Part shown: positions 26,137-36,273 of the stretch, piece after piece
Numbering within the stretch: position 1 is the first letter of the stretch
Layout: every line of letters starts with the position of its first letter
Assembly (NCBI RefSeq): GCF_003268395.1
Contig: NZ_LQXQ01000008.1
Span: forward strand, 1-64,000
Direction of reading: 5' to 3'
Origin: Acinetobacter sp. CFCC 10889
GTDB taxonomy: Bacteria; Pseudomonadota; Gammaproteobacteria; Pseudomonadales; Moraxellaceae
Length of the DNA stretch: 64,000 bases
Notes under the pieces: model-generated
The model's database searches: none
What the model was told of the DNA's origin: nothing
Seen by the model: only the letters and a program-made list of their open reading frames with translations
Position numbers and translations under genes: made by a program

Positions 26137-28878
26137 TTAGAAATTATATTTTAGATTTAAATAAAGTTGGCGTCCTCTAGGATCATTAAATTTACTATAA
26201 TATCCAGAGCCAGCAACATCAAACTCCTTATGATCAAATAAGTTCTTTATACCAGCTGTTAATTGGACTACATCATTACTTTTCTTACCAGTCGTTTTAA
26301 TACCGGTTCTTACAAAAATATCGTGATAGATTTGTGCTCCAATCTTTTCAGAACCTTGTGTTTGAATATTTGCTGCATTATTTGGATCTAATTTATAACT
26401 AGAGTAAAATTGACTATTCCAACCTAAGTTTAGATTGTCTATCGGTTGCCAATTTAATGCAAAATTTGCTCTATTCTTTAACGGTGCGTCTGAACGAGAA
26501 GGAATATTTACATTTTGATTTTCAGGAGCCCCAATTTTATCCTGTTGAAGAAAATCAAAGACGTGGGTATATCCAATATTAAAGTCAAATTGACCATATA
26601 TACTTGTATCTAATGTATAGCCTAAACTCGTATCTAAACCAGAGGTTTCTAAACTTAAGGCATTTGTCCATCCTGTATCTACAATGATGCCATTTTCTGT
26701 AGTGTGAATTCTATCTGCATAAATATCTTGATTATTGTAAATATCTTGAGCGCTCAAACTAATCTGATTATTACTTTTCTTAATTTTATAGTAGTCAACA
26801 GAGAGTCTGACATCAGGCATGATGCTTGGTGTTAGAACTAAACCAAAATTATAGCTCTTAGATTCTTCAGGTTTTAAATTAGGATTACCTGTACCATTTG
26901 TTGTGATATTGACTAATTGATTTGTCAAAGGATCCATAACTTCGGAGGTCTCTACTCCTAAGATCGGAGGAGCTAATCTTGCCATAGCAGGGGCTACAAA
27001 TGCTTCACTATATGAAGCTCGTACTAAAATATCATCAATCGGAGCGAATCTAAAGCCAATGGTTGGTGTTGTACTTTCAAATTTAGCATTGCTAGTTTTC
27101 ATATTGTATCGTTCATGACGTGCAGCCAATTGAATATCTAATAATTTTGCATATGCTAAATTCAATTCAGGTGATATTAAAGGGATATTCATTTCACCAT
27201 AAAAGCTGAGTGTATTTTGCTTACGTGTTTCCCACGGCACATCCAATGCCCAATCTGCCTGCCCTTTGCTTTTATAATCTCGATACTCGATACCCGTAGT
27301 TAAATTGACATCTCCAGCATACCAATTAAATAAAGGTCCTGAAGCACGAATACTATAATCATTTAACTCTTGTTCAGTTGTTGCAGTTTGCCAAGTTGCA
27401 TATTCATAAATATTTTTATAGAAGCTAGCAGGGTCAAAAGGATTAAAGCTACCATTATTCACTACATCTGCTAATTTTACGGTAGTAAGAGGTCTTGCAT
27501 ATGAGTACTGCACATCACTTTTACTATATTGATAATCTAAATTTAATGCCCATTTGGGTGTTATTTTATAGACGAGCCCTGTCGCAAAATTTTTAGTTTC
27601 TGTCTCAAAATCTGATCTTGAGTTATGTTGTAAAGATGCAGGGAATGTGACATATACATCCTGTTTAAATGGATTGATCGGGCTATTTGCTTTAACCAAA
27701 ACATTTGAAGCACTATAATATGACGAGTATCCTTCATTTTCTATCTTGTTATATCCAACATCTAAATAAGCATCTAATTTTTTATTAAAACTTCTATTGA
27801 TGCTCATATTTAATGCAGTATTTTCTGATTCAGGGATCATGAGTGTATCTTTGGAAAAACTACTGACACCTTCACTTAGCCCTAATGCATAATTCCCTTG
27901 GTTTTTACTCAACTCATTATTTATTGTGTTTGAATTATAAATATAATTTCTATCAATAAATGTTTTATTACTATCTAAACCATTAAGATTTCCTTTTGCA
28001 GCAATAATATTGATACCATTTCCTACGGGTGGACGGTTAGCACCATAAATAACATTTGGGTTGTTTTTTAGAATTCGATTACGCCATTCTGTTGTATAAT
28101 ATGGGTTATCAGCAACAGATAATGAATCTGTATTTTGATATTGGGCACTCAGTAATACATTCGTTTTACCATCTTCTAATGAAAAACCACTGACAAGATT
28201 AATTGTTTTTGCATCAGCATCTCCATTAAAGTTATTACCATATCGGATATTTAATTCATTCCCTACATAATTTTTCTTCAATATAACATTAATAATACCA
28301 CCTACAGCTCCACCACCATAAATAGCTGATGCAGAGGTTGGTAATACTTCTATACGTTCAATAGCAGCAAGGGGAATACTACTTAAATTAGGTTGGTCGG
28401 TAGATTCGGATGTTCCTCTATTACCAATACCTGCGGTTCTACGACCATTAATTAGTACTAAAGTTTGACTAGCACCTAAACCTCTTAAATTTATTTGAGT
28501 TGAAGTTCCTGTAAAACCCTGTGCTCCACCTGTATCAGATGAACCATTACTTGCCATTGGTAAAACTTTTTGAATTAACTCACTTATTGATGTTGCTCCT
28601 GAGTTTTCAATCTCGGTATTGTCAATAATTTTATATGCTTGAATATCATTTTCTGTTCTCGTGATATCCATATTTCCATTTTTAAATGGTGTCTTTTCTT
28701 TTTGAGCTGTAAATTCAATTGTAGGGAGAACACTAATGTTTTCTGGTTTTTCGTCATTAGCCCATGTTGTAGAGGTAATGAGTGACATTGATAGATAAAG
28801 ATTTGTTTTAATTGGGATTGTAGGTATATTTTTTAATATTTTTTTTGTACCTTGAAGAGCTACCTTTTTTGAACGCAT
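26137..28878 (-). CDS. TonB-dependent outer-membrane receptor, Fur-type control
   Basis: About 913 residues from the ATG at 28878, which has AAAGG 7 nt upstream; the longer GTG at 28899 lacks one. A long signal region ending TTWAND, then a plug with QINLRGLGASQTLVLINGRR, LSSIPLAAIERIEVLPTSASAIYGGGAVGGIINVILK, then a large barrel ending DPRGRQLYLNLKYNF with terminal F. Transport across the outer membrane using TonB; the substrate is probably an iron complex because a perfect Fur box stands upstream, but cannot be named. The plug type differs from the receptor at 2.2 kb. Confidence 0.85.
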   Translation of the reverse strand: MRSKKVALQGTKKILKNIPTIPIKTNLYLSMSLITSTTWANDEKPENISVLPTIEFTAQKEKTPFKNGNMDITRTENDIQAYKIIDNTEIENSGATSISELIQKVLPMASNGSSDTGGAQGFTGTSTQINLRGLGASQTLVLINGRRTAGIGNRGTSESTDQPNLSSIPLAAIERIEVLPTSASAIYGGGAVGGIINVILKKNYVGNELNIRYGNNFNGDADAKTINLVSGFSLEDGKTNVLLSAQYQNTDSLSVADNPYYTTEWRNRILKNNPNVIYGANRPPVGNGINIIAAKGNLNGLDSNKTFIDRNYIYNSNTINNELSKNQGNYALGLSEGVSSFSKDTLMIPESENTALNMSINRSFNKKLDAYLDVGYNKIENEGYSSYYSASNVLVKANSPINPFKQDVYVTFPASLQHNSRSDFETETKNFATGLVYKITPKWALNLDYQYSKSDVQYSYARPLTTVKLADVVNNGSFNPFDPASFYKNIYEYATWQTATTEQELNDYSIRASGPLFNWYAGDVNLTTGIEYRDYKSKGQADWALDVPWETRKQNTLSFYGEMNIPLISPELNLAYAKLLDIQLAARHERYNMKTSNAKFESTTPTIGFRFAPIDDILVRASYSEAFVAPAMARLAPPILGVETSEVMDPLTNQLVNITTNGTGNPNLKPEESKSYNFGLVLTPSIMPDVRLSVDYYKIKKSNNQISLSAQDIYNNQDIYADRIHTTENGIIVDTGWTNALSLETSGLDTSLGYTLDTSIYGQFDFNIGYTHVFDFLQQDKIGAPENQNVNIPSRSDAPLKNRANFALNWQPIDNLNLGWNSQFYSSYKLDPNNAANIQTQGSEKIGAQIYHDIFVRTGIKTTGKKSNDVVQLTAGIKNLFDHKEFDVAGSGYYSKFNDPRGRQLYLNLKYNF

Positions 28879-28932
28879 ATCAACACCTTTGCTTATCACA
28901 TAATTACAAATTTAGACAAACCTTACACTAAA

Positions 28933-28947
28933 TGATAATAATTATCA
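28933..28947. promoter_or_regulatory. Fur box
   Basis: TGATAATAATTATCA is a perfect match to the 7-1-7 Fur consensus (TGATAAT-N-ATTATCA), 55 bp before the receptor start. It implies repression by Fur in iron-replete cells. Confidence 0.85.
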
Positions 28948-29326
28948 CTTATATTATCCTTATTTTTTACATTATTTTGCTTTCTGGTAAATATTTAAAA
29001 ATTTTATTTAATATAAATATTTGAATTTTAAATAATAATTAAATTATTATTGTTTTGGAAATATCTTGCGATACAGCCTACTAAAGGTAACCTTATATCT
29101 AAACATGCTTGTGGAAGATGTAAAATACGTTGTACTCAAGGCAATAAAGGAAAAAGTGTTGATATTTGTATCATTGGGTTGAGTTTCGCTTTTTGGTATT
29201 GTTTTTCATGCTTTTAAGAAACATTGATCTAAATGCTATTTATAAAAAATAATAGAAATTAAAATAGTTGTATGTGTTTTTTTTGCCCCCATAATAGACA
29301 TATTCTTATGATGTCGAAGTATTTTT
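28948..29326. other. Intergenic region before uvrB
   Basis: 379 bp, very AT-rich on the left. A short open stretch on the plus strand near 29060-29217 (ending ICIIGLSFAFWYCFSCF) has no good start and no family I know; probably not a gene. The uvrB promoter should lie in the right part but no clear consensus was seen. Confidence 0.4.
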
Positions 29327-31348
29327 ATGCAAGATGGTCAACCTTTTGAACTCGTTACACACTATCAGCCTGCGGGTGATCAGCCACAAGCAATTGAAAA
29401 ATTAGTGGATGGGATCAATAGAGGCTTGCATGATCAACTTTTGCTTGGCGTTACAGGTTCAGGCAAAACCTATACCATGGCGAATGTGATTGCACAGACG
29501 CAACGACCAACCATTGTCATGGCACATAATAAAACCCTTGCTGCACAGCTTTATGGTGAATTTAAAGCATTTTTCCCCAACAATGCTGTGGAATATTTTG
29601 TCAGTTATTATGATTATTATCAGCCTGAAGCTTATGTACCATCATCTGATACCTTTATTGAAAAAGATTCTTCGATCAATGATCATATTGACCAAATGCG
29701 TCTTTCGGCAACACGCTCACTTTTAGAACGTAAAGATGCCATTATTGTCGCTTCTGTGTCTGCGATTTATGGTTTGGGTGATCCAAATGCTTACATGAGT
29801 ATGTTGTTGCATGTGGTACAAGGTGATCGTATTGCCCGTGATGACCTGATTCGCCGTTTGGTCGAGATGCAATACACTCGTAATGAACTTGAATTTTTAC
29901 GAGGAACTTATCGTATTCGAGGTGAAATTTTAGATATTTTCCCTGCTGAATCAGACCAGTATGCGATTCGTATTGAACTCTTTGATGATGAAGTCGATTC
30001 GATCCGTTGGTTTGATCCGTTAACAGGAAAAATGGTGCGTAAAGTGCCACGTATTACGATTTATCCAAAAAGTCATTATGTCACACCAAAAGATAACTTA
30101 GAACGTGCGATTGGTACGATTAAAGAAGAACTTAAAGAACGCCAAGCATATTTTAAAGAACATGATAAATTGCTTGAATTACAACGCATTGAACAACGTA
30201 CTCGATATGACTTGGAAATGATGCAACAGTTGGGCTATACCAACGGTATTGAAAATTATTCACGACATCTATCAGGGCGACCAGAGGGCGCTGCACCACC
30301 GACTTTATTTGATTATATTCCTGAAGATGCTTTGTTGATTATTGACGAATCTCACGTGACTGTTCCACAAATTGGTGCAATGTATAAAGGTGACCGTTCG
30401 CGTAAGGAAAACTTAGTCAATTATGGTTTCCGTTTACCGAGTGCCTTGGACAATCGTCCGATGAAATTTGAAGAATGGGAACGTATCATCCCTGCAACGA
30501 TTTATGTCAGTGCAACGCCTGCAAAATATGAATTAGAAAAATCTGAACAAGTGGCTGAACAGGTAGTACGACCTACAGGTTTAATTGACCCTGAAATTGA
30601 AATTCGTCCAGTATTGACCCAAGTTGATGATGTTTTATCTGAAATTAATATTCGAAAAGACTTGGATGAGCGTGTTCTAGTGACGACTTTAACGAAGCGT
30701 ATGGCAGAAGATTTAACATCGTATTTAAAAGAATATGGGGTTAAAGTTGCTTATTTGCACTCAGATATTGATACGGTTGAACGGGTAAAAATTATTCACG
30801 AATTACGTTCAGGTGTACATGATGTGTTGGTGGGGATTAACTTATTACGTGAAGGCTTGGATATGCCTGAAGTGTCTTTGGTTGCAATTTTAGATGCAGA
30901 TAAAGAAGGTTTCTTGCGTTCAGAACGATCATTGATTCAAACCATTGGTCGTGCTGCTCGAAATGTGAAAGGTAAAGCGATTTTATATGCAGATCGCATT
31001 ACCGATTCAATGCAAAAAGCGATAGATGAAACGGAACGCCGCCGTAACAAACAGATTCAGTTTAATGAAGAACATGGCATTGTGCCACGTAGTGCTGTGC
31101 GTCAAGTGGTGAAAGAAATTGATACAGGCGAAATGTTGGATGATGATCAAATTGATGAAAAAATTATTGATCAAGCGCAAGTCATGAGTGCGGATGAACA
31201 GCATTTATTGTCCAATCCAAAACTGCTCGTTAAGCATATTGCTAAACTTGAAAAAGAAATGTTAAAAGCATCGAAAGAATTACAATTTGAGCAAGCTGCT
31301 CGAATTCGTGATGAAATCATGCGTTTAAAAGCGTTAATGTTACAATAG
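29327..31348 (+). CDS. uvrB: Excinuclease ABC subunit B
   Basis: 673 residues, normal length. Damage-recognition helicase of nucleotide excision repair; receives DNA from UvrA and positions UvrC. P-loop [15 protein letters not shown] (near 41), the beta-hairpin region [21 protein letters not shown] (near 92-112), [10 protein letters not shown] (motif II), [23 protein letters not shown] (motif V) and QTIGRAARN (motif VI). A UVR domain closes the protein ([15 protein letters not shown]), the site that binds UvrC. It begins the conserved chromosomal block to the right of the island. Confidence 0.97.
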   Translation: MQDGQPFELVTHYQPAGDQPQAIEKLVDGINRGLHDQLLLGVTGSGKTYTMANVIAQTQRPTIVMAHNKTLAAQLYGEFKAFFPNNAVEYFVSYYDYYQPEAYVPSSDTFIEKDSSINDHIDQMRLSATRSLLERKDAIIVASVSAIYGLGDPNAYMSMLLHVVQGDRIARDDLIRRLVEMQYTRNELEFLRGTYRIRGEILDIFPAESDQYAIRIELFDDEVDSIRWFDPLTGKMVRKVPRITIYPKSHYVTPKDNLERAIGTIKEELKERQAYFKEHDKLLELQRIEQRTRYDLEMMQQLGYTNGIENYSRHLSGRPEGAAPPTLFDYIPEDALLIIDESHVTVPQIGAMYKGDRSRKENLVNYGFRLPSALDNRPMKFEEWERIIPATIYVSATPAKYELEKSEQVAEQVVRPTGLIDPEIEIRPVLTQVDDVLSEINIRKDLDERVLVTTLTKRMAEDLTSYLKEYGVKVAYLHSDIDTVERVKIIHELRSGVHDVLVGINLLREGLDMPEVSLVAILDADKEGFLRSERSLIQTIGRAARNVKGKAILYADRITDSMQKAIDETERRRNKQIQFNEEHGIVPRSAVRQVVKEIDTGEMLDDDQIDEKIIDQAQVMSADEQHLLSNPKLLVKHIAKLEKEMLKASKELQFEQAARIRDEIMRLKALMLQ

Positions 31349-31471
31349 TTGCACTCAGCATGGCTTAGATTGTAAGCTTTACGGAATGTAGAGATACATA
31401 AAGCTACAATTTGAGCTTAAATTTATGATTATTTTAATAATTATAAGTTCGAAAAAATGTGAGGGTAGTGT

Positions 31472-32062
31472 GTGAATTTAATCAAAAAAATACCCACAAT
31501 TTGTCATAAAAATAGCCAAATATTTTTACGGGGTATGTTGTTGGCAACTGTGGTCATGAGTCCAACATTGTATGCACAAGATCGTTCGCTTGCCACTGTG
31601 CCACGAGTCGAGTTGGATAAATATTTGGGGCTTTGGTATGAGGTTGCACGTAAGCCCTTATTTTTCCAAAAAGAATGTCAAAAAAATGTCACTGCACGTT
31701 ATACCATCAATGAATATGGCAATGTGGAAGTCGATAATCGCTGTATAGATCAAGAGGGAAATGAATTACGTTCTTTGGGTGAGGGCTTTGTCAGCAATGC
31801 ACCATATAACTCAAAGATCAAAGTGAGTTTTTTACCTGAAGCTTTGCGTTGGGTGCCATTTGCTCGTGGGGATTATTGGATTTTGAAAATAGATTCGCAA
31901 TATCAAATGGCATTGGTGGGTGAACCTAAACGTAAATATCTTTGGGTTTTATCACGGACCCCTCATCCTGATGAGCAAAAAGTCACTGAGTATTTACGTT
32001 ATGCACAAACTCTCGGTTTTAGTATTAAAGACATGGTGCGTTCCGAGCAGACTGATCCCTAG
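31472..32062 (+). CDS. Lipocalin family protein (Blc-like)
   Basis: 196 residues from a GTG start. N-terminal signal (hydrophobic residues 20-34, cleavage after LYA), then the lipocalin motif YLGLWYEVARKPLFFQ, ARYTINEYGNVEVDNRC and a C-terminal YLWVLSRTPHPDEQ. Binds lipids or hydrophobic compounds in the periplasm or outer membrane. Unlike E. coli Blc there is no lipobox cysteine, so it is probably soluble. The pair of cysteines at EC and RC may form a disulfide. Confidence 0.85.
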   Translation: MNLIKKIPTICHKNSQIFLRGMLLATVVMSPTLYAQDRSLATVPRVELDKYLGLWYEVARKPLFFQKECQKNVTARYTINEYGNVEVDNRCIDQEGNELRSLGEGFVSNAPYNSKIKVSFLPEALRWVPFARGDYWILKIDSQYQMALVGEPKRKYLWVLSRTPHPDEQKVTEYLRYAQTLGFSIKDMVRSEQTDP

Positions 32063-32157
32063 TTTAAAGTTGCTCATTGATATTGATAGTTGAATTTTCA
32101 ATTACATTTGCATAAATATGCTTATAATACCTCTATGAAATAAGCGAGAGGTGATAG

Positions 32158-33087
32158 ATGTTTAAAGGTGTTGCATTATCCGTTTTGGCATCGGTCACTT
32201 TTGGTGTTTTATATTTCTATAGTCAGTTACTTCATGTTTTTGATAATCAGCAAACCTTTGGTTGGCGTATCATTTCAACTTTGCCTTTTTTAACGCTATT
32301 TATGTTTTATAGTGGTGATTGGGCGCATGTAAAAACCATTTACCATCGCATCGTTGCAAAACCTACCTTATTACTTATTTTGATTATCACCTCCGCACTG
32401 ACCTGTTTTCAATTGTGGTTATTTTTATGGGGACCAATGAATGGACGAGGGCTACAAGTGTCCTTGGGTTATTTTTTATTGCCCTTATTTTTAGTGCTCT
32501 TAGGTCGTGTTTTTTATAAAGAAAAATTATCCAAATTACAAATGTTAGCAGTGTTATGTGCTGTATTTGGAGTGGGGCATGAAATCTGGCGTTTGGGAAG
32601 TATCGCATGGGAAACGATGGCGGTAGCAGTGGGCTATTCACTATATTTCCTGATTCGTAAGCAGATTAAAACGGATAATTTAGGTGGTTTTTGGTGGGAT
32701 CTGCTCATTTGTATGCCTGTAGCGATTTATTTGGTACAGATGGGAGATGCACCTTTTGCGATGCTGATTGAGCATGGCTATTTATGGCTTGTAGTAGCGG
32801 GTTTGGGTTTACTCAGTGCGATTGGTTTAGGAAGTTATATTTTAGCCAGTCGTTATTTGCCTTTGGTACTCTTTGGTTTGTTGAGTTATTTAGAGCCTGT
32901 GTTGTTGGCATTGGCATCTTTGGTGTTGGGCGAAAAGATTAGCCAAGACGAATGGCTGACTTATATTCCGATTTGGTGTGCGGTGGGAATTTTAGTGATT
33001 GAGGGGAGTTTGCATTTGTATAAACAAAAGCGAAATACACAAAATCTAAAAAGAAATGTAGAGAATATAGAGCAACGCCTTGAGTAA
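32158..33087 (+). CDS. rarD: RarD-type EamA transporter
   Basis: 309 residues, about ten hydrophobic segments, as in the drug/metabolite transporter superfamily. Typical RarD features: KGVALSVLASVTFGVLYFYSQLL at the start, LWGPMNGRGLQVSLGYFLLPLFLVLLGRVFYKE, and GLLSYLEPVLLALASLVLGE near the end. The substrate is not known; the E. coli name comes from chloramphenicol sensitivity. The last 25 residues are a charged cytoplasmic tail. Confidence 0.82.
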   Translation: MFKGVALSVLASVTFGVLYFYSQLLHVFDNQQTFGWRIISTLPFLTLFMFYSGDWAHVKTIYHRIVAKPTLLLILIITSALTCFQLWLFLWGPMNGRGLQVSLGYFLLPLFLVLLGRVFYKEKLSKLQMLAVLCAVFGVGHEIWRLGSIAWETMAVAVGYSLYFLIRKQIKTDNLGGFWWDLLICMPVAIYLVQMGDAPFAMLIEHGYLWLVVAGLGLLSAIGLGSYILASRYLPLVLFGLLSYLEPVLLALASLVLGEKISQDEWLTYIPIWCAVGILVIEGSLHLYKQKRNTQNLKRNVENIEQRLE

Positions 33088-33309
33088 AATCAGTGCGATC
33101 GTATGGTAAAATCTGTATTTAAATATGTGATTTGGTGATTGAAACTAGAAATCATTAAAATAATGATGGTTATTTTGTAAATTTATAATGAATATACAAC
33201 AAAAAGTGCTTTGCTTGATCAGCTTTCGATTCATTCTTTACCAGAATTCCATTACAATGTTGGGGTTTTTAAACTAAGTCTAGATATACATAAAATAGAG
33301 GACGTATCT

Positions 33310-34767
33310 GTGAGCAAAGACACTATCATCGCCCTACACGCAGAGCATCAAGGTCGTTGGAAAAACCGTGAAGAAATCGCGGAACGTATGATTGCTTTAA
33401 TCGGACAATTGTACCGTGAAAAAAATATTGTCACTTCTGTTTACGGTCGTTCTTTAGTGAACCGTTCAGTGATTCAAATTCTTAAAACACATCGTCGTAC
33501 ACGTGTGTTAGATGTTGAACTTTCTGTTGTGCAAACTTTCCCAATCTTAGAAGCTTTAGCGAAAATCGAAAACATCGGTTCTGCAGAAGTTGATTTGGGT
33601 AAACTTGCGGTTGAATTTAAAGAAAAAGGCGGCGATGTTGATGCATTTGTTGCAAATGCAGTTCAATCTTTAGCAGGTAATGCTGCATCTGTAGAGCCAA
33701 GAGATGTTGTACTTTACGGTTTCGGTCGTATTGGTCGTATCCTTGCACGTTTAATCATCAGCCAATCTGGTTTGGGTCGTGGTTTAAACTTAAAAGCAAT
33801 CGTTGTACGTAAATCATCTGACGGTGACTTAGAAAAACGTGCGTCTTTATTACGCCGTGACTCTATTCATGGTCCATTTGCAGGGACTATTTCTGTAGAT
33901 GAAGAAAATGAAGCAATCATTGCAAATGGTAACTTCATCAAAGTGATCTACGCATCTAGCCCTGCTGAAGTAGATTACACAGCATATGGTATCGAAAATG
34001 CACTTGTGATCGATAACACTGGTAAATGGCGTGACAATGATGGTCTTGCACAGCATTTACAATGCCCAGGCGCTGCACGTGTAATTCTGACTGCACCTGG
34101 TAAAGGTGATATGAAGAACGTTGTATTTGGTGTGAACCAAGCAGATATCTTAGCTGAAGATAACATCATTTCTGCTGCAAGTTGTACAACCAACGCAATT
34201 ACACCAACATTAAAAGTGTTACATGACAAATACACGGTGATTAATGGTCACGTTGAAACAGTTCACTCATTTACCAATGACCAAAACTTAATCGATAACT
34301 ACCATAAAGCAGATCGCCGTGGTCGTGCTGCAACATTAAACATGGTGATTACTGAGACTGGTGCTGCAAAAGCAGTTGCGAAAGCATTGCCTGCACTTCA
34401 AGGTAAATTAACAGGTAACTCTGTACGTGTTCCTACACCAAACGTTTCTCTTGCGATTTTAAACTTAACTTTAGATAAAGAAGTTGATCGTGAAGAAGTG
34501 AATGAATACATTCGTCAAATTTCAATCAATTCAAACCTACAAGGTCAAATTGGTTATACAAATTCGACTGAAGTTGTATCATCTGACTTTATCGGTTCAC
34601 GCACTGCGGGCGTATTTGATGCACAAGCAACAATTACTTCGGGTAACCGTTTAACTGCGTACATTTGGTACGATAACGAAGTGGGTTATAGCTGCCAAGT
34701 ATTACGTATTGCTGAACAAATGGGTGGCGTAAGTTATCCAAAAGTTCCTGCTGAAACAAATGCTTAA
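33310..34767 (+). CDS. gap: Glyceraldehyde-3-phosphate dehydrogenase, long form
   Basis: About 485 residues from the GTG at 33310 (GAGG 8 nt upstream). A TTG 99 nt earlier would add an implausible leader. N-terminal extension of about 125 residues (HQGRWKNREEIAERMIALIGQLYRE) typical of Pseudomonas and Acinetobacter long GAPDH. Then NAD-binding YGFGRIGRIL, the catalytic cysteine in SAASCTTNAITP, HSFTNDQNLIDNYHKADRRGRAA and WYDNEVGYSCQVLRI. Catalyses oxidative phosphorylation of glyceraldehyde-3-phosphate, possibly in the gluconeogenic direction in these non-glycolytic bacteria (inference). Followed by a strong terminator. Confidence 0.93.
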   Translation: MSKDTIIALHAEHQGRWKNREEIAERMIALIGQLYREKNIVTSVYGRSLVNRSVIQILKTHRRTRVLDVELSVVQTFPILEALAKIENIGSAEVDLGKLAVEFKEKGGDVDAFVANAVQSLAGNAASVEPRDVVLYGFGRIGRILARLIISQSGLGRGLNLKAIVVRKSSDGDLEKRASLLRRDSIHGPFAGTISVDEENEAIIANGNFIKVIYASSPAEVDYTAYGIENALVIDNTGKWRDNDGLAQHLQCPGAARVILTAPGKGDMKNVVFGVNQADILAEDNIISAASCTTNAITPTLKVLHDKYTVINGHVETVHSFTNDQNLIDNYHKADRRGRAATLNMVITETGAAKAVAKALPALQGKLTGNSVRVPTPNVSLAILNLTLDKEVDREEVNEYIRQISINSNLQGQIGYTNSTEVVSSDFIGSRTAGVFDAQATITSGNRLTAYIWYDNEVGYSCQVLRIAEQMGGVSYPKVPAETNA

Positions 34768-34783
34768 TTTTTAAAGCAGTCAT

Positions 34784-34813
34784 AAAAAAGAGCTTCAATT
34801 GAAGCTCTTTTTT
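34784..34813. terminator. Terminator after gap
   Basis: A perfect stem AAAAAAGAGCTTC / GAAGCTCTTTTTT with AATT at the centre and T tail, 17 nt beyond the gap stop. Confidence 0.9.
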
Positions 34814-34884
34814 ATATCAATATAAATCGTGTAATTACATTAAATATACTTATTACCAATAATTTTCAATGAATGGAAAACTTT

Positions 34885-35361
34885 ATGAAAAATATGATTT
34901 CAATGATCATGCTTGGAGGAATGAGCTTTGCAACGCTCTCGCATGCAGCATCTAGTACAACTTTAGATTTAACACCGCATTTACAAGATCGTTTTGAAAA
35001 TAATTGTGCGATTCGAGATCATTATGATTTACATAAAAATGAAGATGAGATTCTGAAAATTTTAAAAAATCAGGTAGTAAAGAAAGATTTTGATGAAGAT
35101 CAAGCCTATACGACAACTGTTTATACACTTAAAAATACTGTTTATAAGGGTTTGCCTGTAAAGAAAATAGAATTTTCATGGGGGCGTTCTAGAACGTTAA
35201 GTGAGTATTTATATTTTGATCTTTCTACACAAGCAGCGAAGCAACAGTTTAATAAAATAAAGTGGAATAAAAATCAAAAAGTTGAAGATGCAGGTTTAGT
35301 GATTAGAAAAGAAGGCAAATTTACCATAGTTCAATGTTATTGGTCTGAAGTATTCGATTAA
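34885..35361 (+). CDS. Small periplasmic protein, unknown
   Basis: About 158 residues from the ATG at 34885 (GGA 7 nt before); an ATG at 34873 has no ribosome-binding site. Signal peptide MISMIMLGGMSFATLSHA, then a mixed alpha-beta domain with cysteines at ENNCAIRD and VQCYW that could form a disulfide. Not recognised. Monocistronic; an inverted repeat CCCTATTA/TAATAGGG (35369-35398) follows the stop. Confidence 0.65.
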   Translation: MKNMISMIMLGGMSFATLSHAASSTTLDLTPHLQDRFENNCAIRDHYDLHKNEDEILKILKNQVVKKDFDEDQAYTTTVYTLKNTVYKGLPVKKIEFSWGRSRTLSEYLYFDLSTQAAKQQFNKIKWNKNQKVEDAGLVIRKEGKFTIVQCYWSEVFD

Positions 35362-35534
35362 AAACAAGCCCTATTATTTATCATGGTGAGTAATAGGGTG
35401 AATTAAAAAATGAATATAATACGCTTGCTTTGTGAACAAATAGACATTTCATACACACAATAAAACGATAAAAATATCACATTTATGACTAAAATGATGA
35501 CAAGTAAAACAAATATTGAGTTTAAGGACGAATT

Positions 35535-36269
35535 TTGCAAACTAAACATATTGTGGGTGGTCTTGTCTTTATTTTATTCGCTGCATTATGTGGTGTACTG
35601 ATTGCGATCTGGGTCTTTAAGCATTTTAATATTTATATTCCACTTGAAAATCAAGCGGTCAATATTGATTTAAAAGAGCCATTACAAGCTAAAGTAAAAA
35701 TTCATGATGCCTTGGATGTGGATGTGACTGGTCGTGTCAATGCCGAAATTCCAATTAATGAAAACTTGAATTTACCTGTGAAGCAAGCACTCACTCCTCA
35801 TGTTTATTTTGATAATGTTGTGCCGATTCAAACCACAATTCCTGTAAAAGAAGTATTAAAAGTTGATCAGAATATGCCGATTGACACCAAAGTTCAGGTC
35901 AAGGTCATGGGTAAAGATATTACTTTGCCATTGAAAGGTATTATTCCCATAAAAATGGAAGTACCAATAGATTTACAAGTCCCATTAAATCAAAGAGTAC
36001 ATTTAAAATTTGATGCACCTGTACGCACAGTGCTCAAAGAAAATTTACATATTCCACTGACTGCAACATTAAAAACTAATATTCCAATTCAAGGGCATTT
36101 AAATGTTCCAATCAAATCGAGTTTGGATGCAACGGTTGATGTCAAAAATACTTTACCAGTGAAAATTCAAAAGGGTGATTTAAAAATTCCTTTAAATAGT
36201 ATTCGGCTTTCTCAAAGTGAAACGGAAAAAGTCAAAGCAGTAGTGCCTCCTGAGTCAGCAAAGGAGTAA
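35535..36269 (+). CDS. Single-pass membrane protein with strand-forming repeats (first of pair)
   Basis: 244 residues from a TTG start (AAGGA 6 nt upstream). One N-terminal membrane segment (VGGLVFILFAALCGVLIAIWVF), then about 200 residues of short repeated beta-strand units with Pro-hydrophobic steps: IPLENQ, EIPINENLNLPVK, VPIQTTIPVKEV, MPIDTKVQ, LPLKGIIPIKMEVPIDLQVPLN, IPLTATLKTNIPI, VPIKSSLDA, LPVKIQ. Such a regular beta protein would extend into the periplasm. I do not recognise the family. The next gene, 4 nt on, has the same design and is a likely paralogue and cotranscribed partner. Confidence 0.65.
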   Translation: MQTKHIVGGLVFILFAALCGVLIAIWVFKHFNIYIPLENQAVNIDLKEPLQAKVKIHDALDVDVTGRVNAEIPINENLNLPVKQALTPHVYFDNVVPIQTTIPVKEVLKVDQNMPIDTKVQVKVMGKDITLPLKGIIPIKMEVPIDLQVPLNQRVHLKFDAPVRTVLKENLHIPLTATLKTNIPIQGHLNVPIKSSLDATVDVKNTLPVKIQKGDLKIPLNSIRLSQSETEKVKAVVPPESAKE

Positions 36270-36273
36270 ATCT

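Noticed and set aside
29060..29220. Short Cys-rich frame before uvrB
   Set aside because: No start codon with a ribosome-binding site and no family resemblance.
33211..33309. Longer start for GAPDH at TTG 33211
   Set aside because: Adds 33 residues without similarity to known long GAPDHs; the GTG at 33310 has a proper GAGG.
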